Positions 43,876 to 53,921 of a stretch of 53,921 bases of DNA are shown piece by piece. The notes beneath the pieces were generated by a model. It was not told the DNA's origin. It saw nothing but the letters and a program-made list of their open reading frames with translations, and did no database searches. Location of the stretch: the NCBI GenBank assembly GCA_002179805.1, contig NAVB01000387.1, forward strand, positions 1 through 53,921, given 5' to 3'. The position numbers and the translations under genes were made by a program. This DNA is from Acanthamoeba lenticulata. Its lineage: Eukaryota; Discosea; Longamoebia; Acanthamoebidae. Position 1 is the first letter of the stretch, and each line of letters starts with the position of its first letter.

Positions 43876-46521
43876 ATGTGGTCTCCGCCACTGCTTCTCC
43901 TTGTCCTTGGGTGGTTGCACTGCTCTCGTGCGCTTTTTACGCTTTTTAATTATCATTATTATTTTAATATTGGGGGTGACTCAGCACAACCTTCCCTTCC
44001 TGCTAGTTGTTGCTTCGGGCGGCCCCACAACGGTACGATGGGGCGGTCACGCGTCCCTCTTTGAGCCTCTCCTGCACTTGGACGACGGCACGACGCTGCC
44101 CACGCACGTGCACGGCCCCACTGAGCCCGACCCGGCCACAATGACCTCCACCACCTCTGCTTCCTCTACGGTAAGGTCCGCCCCCAGCTGGGAACCAGCA
44201 CCAGAGGAGGCGGACCAGCAGGTGCGGGCCAGCGTGATGCTCAGGTGGGTGGCGGGCCGAGGAGCGGCCGCAGCTCTCGATGACTTCCACTACTACGCGG
44301 TGGACCTCGACCTCGGGTCCCCCTCCCAGCGACTCAGTTTCGTCGTACAAACAATTGCGTCCCCGCTTCTCCTGTTTAACATGAACGCGTGTTCGTCCCG
44401 CTCGTCGTGCTTCAACTCATCGGCATCAGGTGCGTGCCTGTTCCCCGTCGTCTCATGGGAGCTCTCTCTCTCTCTCTCTCTTTTGCTGCTGCTGATATCT
44501 TGTGCAGCCAGCTTTCGCGCCTGTGCGTCGTGTCGCCAGCCGTACCGCTACTGCCAACTCTACACGGACGTGGCCAATTTCTCGTTGGCGCCCCACGTTC
44601 TTGCCCAAAGCCAGGTCCGCAAATTGGCCAACTACTTTCTAAGTGTAGCGACTGCGGAACAGTTCTTAGCGTACGACTCATGTGCCGCCCATCGCCGATG
44701 TCCTGCAGGCCCGCTTGTGCCTGGCCTCCTACTCGCTCCCGGCCTATCAGTACCCCGAGGGTGTTGCAGGCTCCCTGGGCCTGGGCTACCTCTACGACAC
44801 CGGTACGAAATATTTCTATCTATATCTATCTATCTTTACCCAGCAGCCGCATGCCACACATACACCCACGCGCGTATCCTCTTCTGACTCAAAAGCAGGC
44901 GTGGGCCCGGTGACGTCGTTCTTTCCTCCGGCGTGGCCTCGCATGGTGTCGCTGGACTTGCAGGCAGACCGCGGTGCCTCCTACCTCCACGTGGGTGGTG
45001 CGTTGCCGTGCCGTGTGATCACCAATCATTGAGAAATCATGGTTACATGCCCCTCCCCCACAGGATACCAGACCCTGGCCAATGGTAGCGGCGTTGCGCC
45101 GGTTCAGTGGGGCGAGATCCAGACCCATGGAATCCTCTACCACTGGTTCGTGCGGGCCAAGCATGACCAGCAGACACTCCCCTCTCTCCTGATGGTCTCT
45201 TTCTCTCTTTCTCTTTCTTTGTGGGCGGGACGGGGGAGACAGGTTCCCGGTCCACAGCCTCACCCTCTGCGGAGCGGAGCTGCTGGCAGAGGGCACCGGG
45301 ATGGCCATCCTCACGCTCGACTCGCCCTGCCTGGGCCTCCCGCGTCTGCTCTACCACCGCGTCATGGCGTGGCTTGCGGCCGATTGCGACAGGCGCACAG
45401 GCCGCTGCTATTTCAACATCTCCTCGGCAGCCGCTAGCCAGGTAGGTCCCTGCTCCCCGTTGATGGCCGTCCAAGCCCAAGAGAGAGAGAGAGAAAGAGA
45501 AAGAGAAGGGAGAAAGAGAAGAGGGCGGGTGGCTTAACCCCCCCCCCCCTCTTTGCTGTTGGTGTTCTATTCCGCACCAGATTCCGCATCTGTACATGAG
45601 GCTGTCCCATCGCGGCCAGCCCGTCCATCTCCGGCTGTCCGACCTCCTCCTCCCCTCCGAGGGCGGGAAGAGCAGGTGCTCCACCTACCCACCCACCCAT
45701 CCCCTCCTCCACATCTCCTCCCCGCCCCCTCTTCTTCTTCTTCTTCTTCTCCTTCGTCGCTCCCATGTGGCGCAAATAAAAACTAGACGTTCTCTGTGTT
45801 GTGTGCCGGCGATGATCAGGTACTGCATCGAGGACCTGACCAACGATGAGCAAGCGCTGCACCTCTTGGGACAGCCCATCATCTACCTGGGCACGCGAGT
45901 CGTCGAGAGCTTCATCACCGTGCTCGACTACGACCAGCGTAGGGTGGGCCTTGCCAACAAGCGACCGGCCACTCGAGAAGGTGCGAACGAAGGATCACTC
46001 AAACAATTACAAACTCTTTTTCTTCTGGCGTGGCCTGGTTGGTGCAGTGGTCTCACCCTCGCGGCGTCCACGTGCCGCCCCCTTGCAGATGAGTCATGCC
46101 CTGCGCGTGCCGAGTGTGCGGAGCGCCAGACATACGATGCGGCCTCCAACAGCTGTCTCGATCCACCCTGCTTCGATTACTGGCTCCACTACACAGACTC
46201 CAACAAGGAGTGCCGCTACGTACACACCCACAGACCCACACACGCGCGCTGCAGCCTCTCCACACGCTCCCACCAGGAAGGGGGGGAGGGGGCTTCGGCT
46301 GAACTCTCCCTCTCTCTCTCTCTCTCTCACTTCTCACTGGATTTTTGTGGGGCCACAACGACCGGCAGCACACGTGGGTGCAGATCGTGGCGGCGTGTGT
46401 GGTGGGGCTTGTGTGTGCTGCAGAGATGCTCCTTTCGCTCCGTTTCCAGCGCCTTCATCAACGAATCGCGGCTACTCACGCCGACCTGTCCAAAGAGGAG
46501 CTGCAGCGGTGCTTTGCCTGA
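43876..46521 (+). CDS. Pepsin-like (A1 family) type I membrane protein, catalytically dead
   Basis: Starts at ATG 43876 with a signal peptide (MWSPPLLLLVLGWLHCSRAL) and ends at TGA 46519-46521, with about ten introns. The first join gives FNIG-VVASGGPTT. The fold is read from the aspartic-protease pattern. YYAVDLDLGSPSQRLSFVV is followed by a Cys cluster (NACSSRSSCFNSS, then FRACASCRQPYRYCQLYTD). GVAGSLGLGYLYDTG, SYLHVGG, VQWGEIQTHGILYHWFV and LTLCGAELL come next. The first active-site triplet, normally DTG/DSG, reads QTI. The second reads DSP before CLGLP. Neither can activate water, so this should be a pseudoprotease. A Cys-rich stalk, one membrane span (VQIVAACVVGLVCAAEMLL) and a short cytosolic tail ending LSKEELQRCFA complete it. 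Its role is unknown. Confidence 0.72.
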
Positions 46522-46733
46522 CATGACATTGGCCTAGAGGGGGGGGGTACCAGACCTGGCGTGTGCGACTTGTCCGGCACGTGTAGGCGCACCCAACCCG
46601 CCCCCCTGGAGGAGCAAGAGGAGGAGCAGGAGAGAGAAGAGGCCAATGCCATCTGTACAGGGAGGGCTCCCTTGCGTCTCGTATCACTAAAATCATCTCA
46701 GGCAAGTATGTACAAGAGGGGCGGCGCCATCTC

Positions 46734-47849
46734 TTAGGCCCCGGGCACAATCTCGGCTCGCGTCCCATTGTCGTCGCCGGAGGGCCTCCTTTTCCGTTTC
46801 GCGCTTCGTTGGTGGCTGTCCTCTCCCACCTCTGGGGTGTCCTCACCGGTGGAGTCGCTCTCGCTATCATCGGGCAGGTTGTCCGTCTCGGTGCCAGGCT
46901 CTCGTCGCTCGTTTTCAATTGGTTCGTCGCTTTCTCGCTCCTCGTCATCTGAACGTAGTGTTGAGGCTTCTCCGGCAGATACTGTGGTGGTAGTGGTAGT
47001 GTTTTGCCGTTCCTCGCCCCCTCCGTTTTCGCTCTCTGTCCTTTCGCTTTCGCTTTCGTCTTCCTCCTCACTTTCACTAATTTGAGCGCCGGAGCCCCAC
47101 ACGTAGTCTTTTATAGGCTCGCCAGCGGGGATGAAGGTCAACTCGATGTTGGCGTGGTAGCCGTGCTCATAGCTGTCGGCGGGAACGTCGATCTGGGTGA
47201 CGCAAAAGTCGCTGCGCTTATGGCGCAGCTTGCCTTCTTCTATGGCTTTCTGCTCGCGCACGGTGATCACCGTTCCTCGACGTGTACGCTCTATTGAAGC
47301 TGCGTCTCCCTCCATCATCGCCATCAGGTACTCTTCCTCTTCCTCCATCGTCATCTCATAAGCCATGCCCTTCGTGTCCCCCTTGGGAGCATCAATGACG
47401 ACGGCCGTCGTAGAAAACAGTGTCCTTGTAGGGCGCCTTTCGGAAGGCATTGGCGTGGGAGCTGATGGCTCGCGGCTCGACTCTCGGTCATCCGAGGCCG
47501 CGTCGGTACTACGAGTGAGGTGAGGCGCAGGCCCCTTCAGCAAGGAACCCTTCCTTGGCTGTTCTCCTTGTTGCACCGTAGGTGCTTGCACATCACCGTC
47601 GCTGACGCAACGACCTTGTGTCTTCTTCCTCCCCGCCCTCGCACGCAATGTGCCGACCAGGTTTGCGTACATGGCCTGCATGCCGCTCTTTGTTGAAGGC
47701 TTCCGCTTCGCCCCCTTCGTCTTATCTAGCTGCTGGTCAGGACGGGACAGAAATCGATTGCGATTCGCGCTGTGTGCCGGTACAGTCTCCACGGAGGGCT
47801 GGGAGAGGGAGTCATCTTTGTCGACACTTCTTCCTCTAGTGGAGTGCAT
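46734..47849 (-). CDS. Intronless acidic protein of unknown function
   Basis: A single open frame of 371 aa from ATG 47849 to TAA 46734-46736, unusual here for lacking introns. Residues 1-140 are basic and Ser/Pro-rich with KRKPSTKSG and RAGRKKTQG, possible nuclear signals. A central ~100-residue block is the only part that looks folded: VVIDAPKGDTKGMAYEM, VREQKAIEEGKLRHKRSDF, DVPADSYEHGYHANIELTF. The remainder is a Glu/Ser/Asp-rich disordered tail with a Thr run and a late KRKRRPSG basic patch. I do not recognise a family. The charge pattern suggests a nuclear or chromatin-associated protein, as inference only. Conservation of the central block in other amoebae would confirm it as a real gene. 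Confidence 0.6.
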   Translation of the reverse strand: MHSTRGRSVDKDDSLSQPSVETVPAHSANRNRFLSRPDQQLDKTKGAKRKPSTKSGMQAMYANLVGTLRARAGRKKTQGRCVSDGDVQAPTVQQGEQPRKGSLLKGPAPHLTRSTDAASDDRESSREPSAPTPMPSERRPTRTLFSTTAVVIDAPKGDTKGMAYEMTMEEEEEYLMAMMEGDAASIERTRRGTVITVREQKAIEEGKLRHKRSDFCVTQIDVPADSYEHGYHANIELTFIPAGEPIKDYVWGSGAQISESEEEDESESERTESENGGGEERQNTTTTTTVSAGEASTLRSDDEERESDEPIENERREPGTETDNLPDDSESDSTGEDTPEVGEDSHQRSAKRKRRPSGDDNGTRAEIVPGA

Positions 47850-48035
47850 CTTCGTGTTACACTTGACTCAGCAAGCTAACGTTCGAGTGCCCCTTCGTCC
47901 TTCCTGAAGAAGGAGATTGTGTCGGTCAGAAAAGGTAGTTACGAATTGCCTTTTTCGGCCGAATTGCAGAAAAGAAAGCGCAAATTAAAAAAGAAAAAAG
48001 TACATTTCATCAACCATTTCGTGGGTGCAGAAAAG
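47850..48035. promoter_or_regulatory. Divergent promoter, acidic protein/phytochelatin synthase
   Basis: This 186-base AT-richer spacer lies between head-to-head ATGs. If phytochelatin synthase is metal-inducible at the transcript level, the element should be here. None was recognised. Confidence 0.4.
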
Positions 48036-50058
48036 ATGGAGGGTGGGTTCTATCGACGGCCGCTTCCCGCCGTATGTGTGGACTTTGCGTCCGCTGAAGG
48101 CCGTGCACTTTTTGCTGAGGCTCTGCAGGCTTCCCACTTGACCGGCTATTTTCCTCTTGCGGCCCAGTTTCACACACAAAGGTTGACCACCAAGGCAACA
48201 TATATTCGGGCGGTGCGGGGTGGCTCTTCGTGAGATCTCGTCTGCCTAACACGTTCCCCCCCCCCCAACCCACCCACCCCCAATGGCGTGTGCACTTTTT
48301 TTCAATGCAGTGAGCCAGCCTATTGCGGCCTGGGCACGTTGGCCATGGTCCTCAACGCCCTCGCCATCGACCCCCAGCGCATATGGAAGGGCCCCTGGCG
48401 CTGGTTCTCCGAGGAGCTTCTCGACTGCTGCTCCCCGCTCGAGGTCGTCAAGACCAACGGCATCACGATCGCCGAGTTCATTTGCTTAGCCCGCTGCAAC
48501 GGAGCCACTGCACAGCCCACCTACGCCTCGGACAGGTATCCCCCCCCCCCCAACTCTCTTTGATGGCGTGGGTCGTCAAGCGGGCATAGCGAGCTAACAA
48601 GTGCCCTACATGCTTTGTGTGTCTGTGTCTGTGTTTATATGTGTGTGCTGTGGGCGCAACGTGCAAAGCGACGTGGCCCAGTTCCGCCAACTGGTCAAGG
48701 AGTGCACGTCCAGGGACGACCGCTTCCTGGTGGTGTCCTACGACCGGAGGTCTTCTTTCTCTATTTCACGCTCTTTTTCTTTCAAAGTGTGTAACCTGCT
48801 GCTGGTGGTTTGGGGGGGGGGAATGCTTCTATGCCAGAGGGCTCCAGCAAACCGGTTCAGGCCACTTCAGCCCGATTGGGGGCTACCACCCGGAGGCAGA
48901 CATGGGTACGCGCCTCTGTGTGTGTGTGTGTGTGGCCCATATTGCAGTAGCCTGGCGATGGTCACAAGCGGGCCACTAACGGCAGAGAATTTGGGGGGAG
49001 GGACTGGCCAGTGCTCATCCTGGATGTTGCGCGCTTCAAGTATCCGCCCCACTGGGTGGCCCTCCCCACTCTATTCGCCGCCATGCAGACCATTGACCCC
49101 GCCTCGCAACGCTCTCGCGGTACGCGCGCCTTAACAGCACGAAAAAAGGAGGATGAAGAGGAGGAGGAGGAGGAGGAAAAGCAGGAGAGGTTTGCCCACA
49201 CAGAGTGCACTTGTGGCGACTGTGACGACAGGCTACATCCGCGTGATGGCGGCGTCACAGCGGCCGCATATATTCTCGCGCATTCGGGCGGGCTCAGGCG
49301 AGTGGGCGCACCTCGTGGAGCGCCTCTGCAACCAGCTGCCCGCTCTCTTCGCCCGCACGTGCGCCGCGCACTCGCCGCCCGTGGACCTGAGCGAGTTTGT
49401 CGCCACGGCGCTGGCGCACATCACCGCCCCGTCCTCCACCTCTTCTTCCTCTTCCGCGCCTTTGGCAGCATGCGCCATCAGCGACTTCTTCAGCACCTAC
49501 GAGGAGGACCTGCAGGATCGCATGAGCGCCGAGCACCGGGAGATGGTGCGCAGTCTCTTTGACGAGCTGCACACGACCGACGTCTATCGGGCTATCTGCA
49601 CCACCGCCAGCAAAGACGTCGGTGCACCGGCTTGCTGCCACGTCAGCGTCCGCAGCACGGAGCAGGACCCCGGCCCCAGCCTGGCGCAGCCGGCCACGAT
49701 TCCTGCTGAACTGGCGACACTGATCCTCTTCCTGATCCTTCGCGTGCTCGACGAAGACGCGCACCATGGCTCGTCGTCCGAGATGGAGCAGAAGCAGCAC
49801 GAGGAAGAGAAGGAGAAGAAGGAGCCATCGACCTCGCGGCCGTCTTGCTCCTCGTGTGTCGCCCAACAGCCCGCAGAGGCTACCGAGGCTGCACGCCCGC
49901 AGTTCGAGCTTCGGTTCGGCGAGTCGGTGGAGCGGGCCCGTAAGCAACTTGAGGACCTGCCCTTGGTGTCCGGCGAGGTCGGCTATCTCTGGGCGTCCTT
50001 CCGTAACATCGCCTTCTACTGCGCCTGCCGCGAACGGCGCGCTCCACCGTGTCACTGA
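48036..50058 (+). CDS. PCS: Phytochelatin synthase
   Basis: First exons: 48036-48181, 48311-48535, 48669-48749 and 48839-48905; stop TGA 50056-50058. Phytochelatin synthase is a papain-fold gamma-glutamylcysteine dipeptidyl transpeptidase that builds (gamma-Glu-Cys)n-Gly from glutathione on exposure to Cd, Zn or As. The catalytic triad is intact: Cys in [19 protein letters not shown], His in [12 protein letters not shown], and Asp in [34 protein letters not shown] at the start and [13 protein letters not shown] also match plant and worm enzymes closely. The C-terminal half is variable, as in the family. It contains a Glu/Lys-rich stretch, a CSSC pair and a terminal CAC that could sense metal. 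The enzyme is presumably cytosolic, and a role in metal tolerance is inferred from family. Confidence 0.93.
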
Positions 50059-50129
50059 GCCCCGAAATGTTCTTCGCCAAGAGGACGAAAATAAAATAGA
50101 AAAATAGAAAACGCACCTGCAAGTCGACG

Positions 50130-52315
50130 ATGGAGGCGCCAGCACTGCGCGGCATGCGGCCGACCGCGTTCCGCAAGGTGTGGGATGATAGGTATGAAGC
50201 AGCGGCACCTTCATTCGTGCGGTCGGTCACGAAGAGAACTCAAAAGTGCACCGGTTGGGGGGGGGAGCAGGAAGACGGGAAGTAAGCCTCATAACGTGGC
50301 CTTCTGGCGTCCCATAGCTCCTCCAGGCTTTCACCGCGTTGCTGACCTGGCCCAGCGGTTCGCAACCCCACCCCTGTTCCCCTGTTCAACAACGTGCTGG
50401 TCCACGGTCGGAGCTTGCTGAGCTTTACACTCTTTGCGGCGCAGCACACACAATCAAGACCCCGGCCCAGCCCACAGTCTCGTAGTGGCCGGTGGCAGCC
50501 TGCCAGATGGCTCGTCGGCGTTGCGCCAGCCCGTGGACTACTTGTGCGTGTGGACCGACCGAGGCTCCGGCGGTCGTTTTGGTGACTGCTCTTTGTGGGT
50601 GCGGTTCGGTGATAGCCACGATCCGAACTCTGTCTGCTGTTTTCATGACGCGACACTATGCGGAGATTCATCAATACCGGGGGGGGGAGCGCCACACGAC
50701 TCTCGCGCCGGCCGTGTCATCTGCAGATTCCTGTGGCGCCGGAAGGCTACTGCGCGGTGGGCTGTGTGGCAGCAGTGGGCTACGCCAAACCGGCGCTTGA
50801 CGAAGTCATGTGCGTGCACGCGAGCCTTTGCCTCGAGGGAGGCGTGGTCCGGACAGATCACGCCGGGCCCCTTTGGAAGGACGCGCGCTCAGGAGCGGCT
50901 AATGACGTGAGCATCTGGACCGTCGTGCCGCTCCAGATCGGGGAGGCTGTAGGCACGGCCTCTTTCTTTCTTTCTTTCTTTTCTTCCTTGACGCTCTTGA
51001 CACTCCTTTATTGGTCGCGGGCTTGGGGGGGGGGGTGCTACAATACTCGTACGCGTGTGTGCGCACAAAGCCATCGACGCCTTCTTGGCGGTGCCGCATC
51101 ACGGCACGACGGTCGACCCGTCGTTCCCGTTCGCATTCTGCGGGCTGTATTGCATAGCCACATGGGCCATCGCCATAGGCTCCACCCCCACTGTGGATGA
51201 TGCCTCTTGCGACGCAACCGCTGGCCAGCAAGGCCTGCAGGCTTTCTCCTTGGCCAGCATGCTCGGTCTCAAGTCATCCACGACAAGGGCGCCGCTGCTG
51301 CCCTTTGGCGTCGACCCGGCTTCGCTCCCGATGGAGCACGACCCCATAACTGGTATTTCCTCTCTTTTTTTTGTCTCTCATCATCATCTTGCCTATACAT
51401 AAACGTATATGCCCGTTGGTGATGCAGGGCTGACGATCCCGGCTGGCCTACTCGCTCTGCGACGGCTCTTCGATGCACTCCACGGCTACACGGAGGAGGG
51501 CATCTTCCGGCTCTCTGGTTCCCGCCCAAGCCTTTCTCTCCCCTCTCCCTCGTTCCCCCTCGCTGCGGCGGCGTGCTGCTGCTGCTGCTGATGATGGAGT
51601 TCTCGGGTTGACTTGCAGGCTCGGAGCGAGAATGCCAGAAGCTGCAGGCCAACCTCTGCAATCCAAAGAGCTTCGATGCACAGGGTCACTTTGGCTTTGA
51701 CACCTTTCCCGTCGACGCCCACTGCGCGGCAACTCTCATCAAGGTGAACGAATCCCTTTGCCCACTTGGCGCTCTCTTCTTGAGAGGACTCATTATCGTG
51801 CGTGGCGTGGGCAGCGGTGGTACCGCGAGCTGCCTACTCGTCTGCTTGCCCAAAGCGATGCCCGCACGACTGATTTGGCCGCACGCCTCAACGCTACCGC
51901 AGCTCCGTAGGCGGCCCTCCCCGCCCCCCAATCCCAAAGCTTCAAGCTTCCTCAACTTGGCATGGGGGCATGGGTGCTCCAGGACGGAGAGGGCAGCGTT
52001 AGTAGCGGAGGCCAGAGGATTTCCACACACGCTGCAGCCTCTCGCTCGGGATCTTCTCCTCTTCCTCCTGCACCTGGGACGAGAGGTTGTCCGCCATGCC
52101 ACCACCAACAAGATGACTGCACGCAACATCGGTACGCGTGTTGTTGCAAATCTTCCTGCATGAGGGCACCACAACTCACGCGCCAGCACTTACGCTTTGC
52201 TACAGCTCTTGTATGGGCGCCAATCCTCGTGGACCGCACTTTGCCCGTCGAAGAGATACGACAGACAGCGGCCATTACGGCTGTGCTGGAAGCTTTACTT
52301 TCGGCGGAAGCTTGA
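50130..52315 (+). CDS. Vps62 (DUF946)-RhoGAP fusion protein
   Basis: Starts at ATG 50130, only 71 bases after the phytochelatin synthase stop. Exon joins restore VWDD-RKTGSKPHNVAFWRPI and STT-THNQDPG. The N-terminal half has repeated Vps62/DUF946 elements: NVAFWRPIAPPGF, VDYLCVWTDRGSGG, APEGYCAVGCVA, PLWKDARSGAANDVSIW. The C-terminal half is a RhoGAP domain. FGVDPASLP leads to EEGIFRLSGS with the arginine finger, then HCAATLIK, RWYRELPTRLL, TTNKMTARNI and ALVWAPILVD. The protein ends LEALLSAEA at TGA 52313-52315. RhoGAPs switch off Rho/Rac GTPases. Vps62-type domains occur in plant and fungal proteins and in some VPS13-related lipid-transfer contexts. Local recruitment of Rac inactivation to a membrane is a reasonable guess, not shown. 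Confidence 0.75.
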
Positions 52316-52581
52316 ACAAGCACGTGTTGTTTCTTGCGTATTTCTCCATTCCAGACAGCTCAGTGAAACGCGTGCGGCTGTGAAATTTGAAGAATTTCCC
52401 TCGCTGCTACCAGGAAAAAGTGGAGCCCTTTCTGCCCCGTTTCTGCTACAAAGTGGAGATGAGGCCGGTTCGCACAAACGCCAGAACACGTACAGCGGCG
52501 TAGACAGTTCTCTCTTTTCTTCCTCGTCACGACGCCACCACAGTAAACTGAGCGGAGAGACCAACCGGGAGTCCCACAAAA

Positions 52582-53772
52582 ATGACGTTTAAATTGAAGA
52601 GCCTGGATGAGCTTTCGATGCAGAGAGTGCTGGGTAAGGGGACTTTTGGTGAAGTGCGCGAAGCCATGCACCTTCCCTCCGGCCGTCGAGTTGCCATCAA
52701 GAGCATCGAGAAGGCGAAGCTGAATCGCAAGAGGCGGGATCGAGTGCAGCAGGAAGTGGACATCCTGAGTTCGCTGAACCACGACGGCATCTGTCGGCTC
52801 TACCAAGCCGTGCAAGACGAGCGTTTTGTGCTGCTCGTGATGGAGCACCTCAACGGCGGCGACCTATTCGACTTGGTGCAGCAACGAGGCCCTCTCGATG
52901 AAACTCGCGAGGTGCGGCCTCTCTTCCGCCAGCTGTGCGAAGCCGTCCAGCATTGTCACGCTCGAGGCATCGTGCACCACGACATCAAGCTCGAGAACTG
53001 CATGCTCTCCCTCTGCCCCAATGAAGCAGGTGCTGCTCCACCTGTTGTGCACAACACCGAAGAACATGGCGACACCGCTCCCGCGGGCGATGACGATGAC
53101 GAAGACGAAGCTTCTATGGAGCTTCAGTCTCAACACGCAACGGATGAAGTGGACGACAACGACAGAGGCGAAGAAACCGATGATGATGATGATGATGAAG
53201 AAGAGGAAGACGGCCGAGGTTCGACAGTGAAGAAGCATCGTCGCCAACGCACACAATTGGTGTTGCTGCCGGCAGAGGCACAGGTCAAGCTGATCGACTT
53301 TGGGTTGGCCTGCCGTGTGGAGCGGCCTGGGCAGCTTCTCGCCACCTTCAGCGGTACGGAGCAGTATGCCGCGCCGGAGGTGCTCGAGGGTCGCGCCTAC
53401 GACGGATTCAAAACCGACGCCTATTCGCTCGGTGTAGTGCTCTACTTGCTCCTCACTGCGGCCTACCCGTTCAGTCCCGACGACGTCGACCTTCAGCTTG
53501 ACGAGCAGACCTCTCCCGCTTTCCTCGCCTCGCTTCCCTTCCCGGCGCACGTCTCTGCCGACGCGCGCGATCTCGTCTGTGGCCTCCTCCGAACGGACCC
53601 GCGGCGCCGCCTCACCGTTGCCGCCGCCCTGCGCCACCCGTTCTTCTTGTCTCACTCTGCCACCGTTGTTGACGCCCGCCAAGCTGAAGGCCCCAACCCT
53701 GACGAGCTCCGCGCCGCTGCTGCTCTCGCTTCGCTGGACTACGCGTGCGACAACATGAGCCTGGGTTACTGA
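52582..53772 (+). CDS. Intronless Ser/Thr protein kinase with acidic insert
   Basis: A single exon of 396 aa from ATG 52582 to TGA 53770-53772. The kinase domain is complete. The Gly-loop is LGKGTFGEV (about 17-25). The ATP Lys is K40 in VAIKS. The catalytic loop is HHDIKLEN (D134), followed by DFG at 239-241, APEVLEG, DAYSLGVVLYLLLT and a closing RLTVAAALRHPFF. Subfamily features are CAMK/AMPK-like. The loop carries His in place of Arg in HRD, making it a non-RD kinase usually not controlled by activation-loop phosphorylation. Between the catalytic loop and DFG sits an ~85-residue insert (about 147-232) rich in Asp/Glu with a basic KKHRRQRT end. Substrates are unknown. Lack of introns is unusual for the window. 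Confidence 0.85.
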   Translation: MTFKLKSLDELSMQRVLGKGTFGEVREAMHLPSGRRVAIKSIEKAKLNRKRRDRVQQEVDILSSLNHDGICRLYQAVQDERFVLLVMEHLNGGDLFDLVQQRGPLDETREVRPLFRQLCEAVQHCHARGIVHHDIKLENCMLSLCPNEAGAAPPVVHNTEEHGDTAPAGDDDDEDEASMELQSQHATDEVDDNDRGEETDDDDDDEEEEDGRGSTVKKHRRQRTQLVLLPAEAQVKLIDFGLACRVERPGQLLATFSGTEQYAAPEVLEGRAYDGFKTDAYSLGVVLYLLLTAAYPFSPDDVDLQLDEQTSPAFLASLPFPAHVSADARDLVCGLLRTDPRRRLTVAAALRHPFFLSHSATVVDARQAEGPNPDELRAAAALASLDYACDNMSLGY

Positions 53773-53921
53773 GCGCCCCACAGTACTCACACCGGCCCTT
53801 CCACCCACAGCCACGACGCGAAACAGCAGCAAAGCGGCGCAGAGGGCGCCGCTCATTTTTGTACCTGTACAGCCTTGTCAAGGGGATTCTCACTTCTCCT
53901 CTTGTTCCTTGCATTTTTATC

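Noticed and set aside
50930..51060. Boundary between two separate genes (Vps62 and RhoGAP)
   Set aside because: The segment has intron-like ends (GTAGGC donor, CAAAG acceptor) and the frame carries through. No promoter or poly(A) signal is evident.
1..53921. CRISPR arrays, bacterial operons, ribosome binding sites or prophage
   Set aside because: Pervasive spliceosomal introns and eukaryotic families show nuclear DNA. Nothing of these kinds was seen.

Overview
The window looks like nuclear DNA of a free-living amoeba close to Acanthamoeba. The coding sequence is GC-rich. Nearly every gene is broken by short spliceosomal introns, usually 50-100 bases, with GTACG/GTGCG-type donors. Intergenic gaps are only tens to a few hundred bases. 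The gene content (receptor kinase/nucleotidyl cyclase fusions, RhoGAP fusions, PHAF1, phytochelatin synthase) also fits Amoebozoa. The species is inferred, not shown. Exon models were read by eye from splice signals and reading-frame continuity. For most genes they close exactly in frame; where they do not, this is stated.

Layout. 1-5.6 kb: tail of an unknown gene, a type II membrane RgpF-like glycosyltransferase, a TMEM97/sigma-2-receptor homologue (-) and alpha-methylacyl-CoA racemase (-). 5.6-9.7 kb: RCE1 CAAX protease and PHAF1/UPF0183. 10-11.1 kb: a decayed, internally deleted kinase-cyclase pseudogene. 11.2-20.5 kb: KEOPS subunit TPRKB/CGI121 (-), DNA polymerase kappa (+), and a transportin-3-type importin (-). 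20.6-26.6 kb: a small basic protein, a wax-synthase-type MBOAT enzyme, a family 92 glycosyltransferase (-) and a secreted protein. 27.1-34.1 kb: a giant nitric oxide synthase with two N-terminal globin domains. 34.3-36.9 kb: TsaE-type t6A ATPase and an HPP-family membrane protein (-). 37.0-43.6 kb: a receptor with PstS-like ectodomain, EGF-like module, kinase, cyclase and second kinase (-). 43.9-53.8 kb: a catalytically dead pepsin-like membrane protein, an acidic unknown (-), phytochelatin synthase, a Vps62-RhoGAP fusion, and an intronless Ser/Thr kinase.

The most striking object is the globin-globin-NOS protein (27135-34145, 15 exons, predicted 1,918 residues). Its oxygenase keeps the haem Cys, substrate Glu and pterin-site Trp residues. 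Its reductase keeps the FMN, FAD and NADPH sites. The second globin carries the Tyr(B10)/Gln(E7)/His(F8) set of flavohaemoglobin NO dioxygenases. One polypeptide might therefore both make and oxidise NO. The pseudogene at 10 kb and the intact receptor at 37-43 kb are paralogues, so the window holds both a living and a dead member of the same signalling family.

Functional links between neighbours are weak, as expected in a eukaryote. Themes that recur are NO/cyclic-nucleotide/phospho-signalling (NOS, kinase-cyclase, RhoGAP, kinases), t6A tRNA modification (TPRKB and TsaE) and membrane/secretory glycosylation (two glycosyltransferases).
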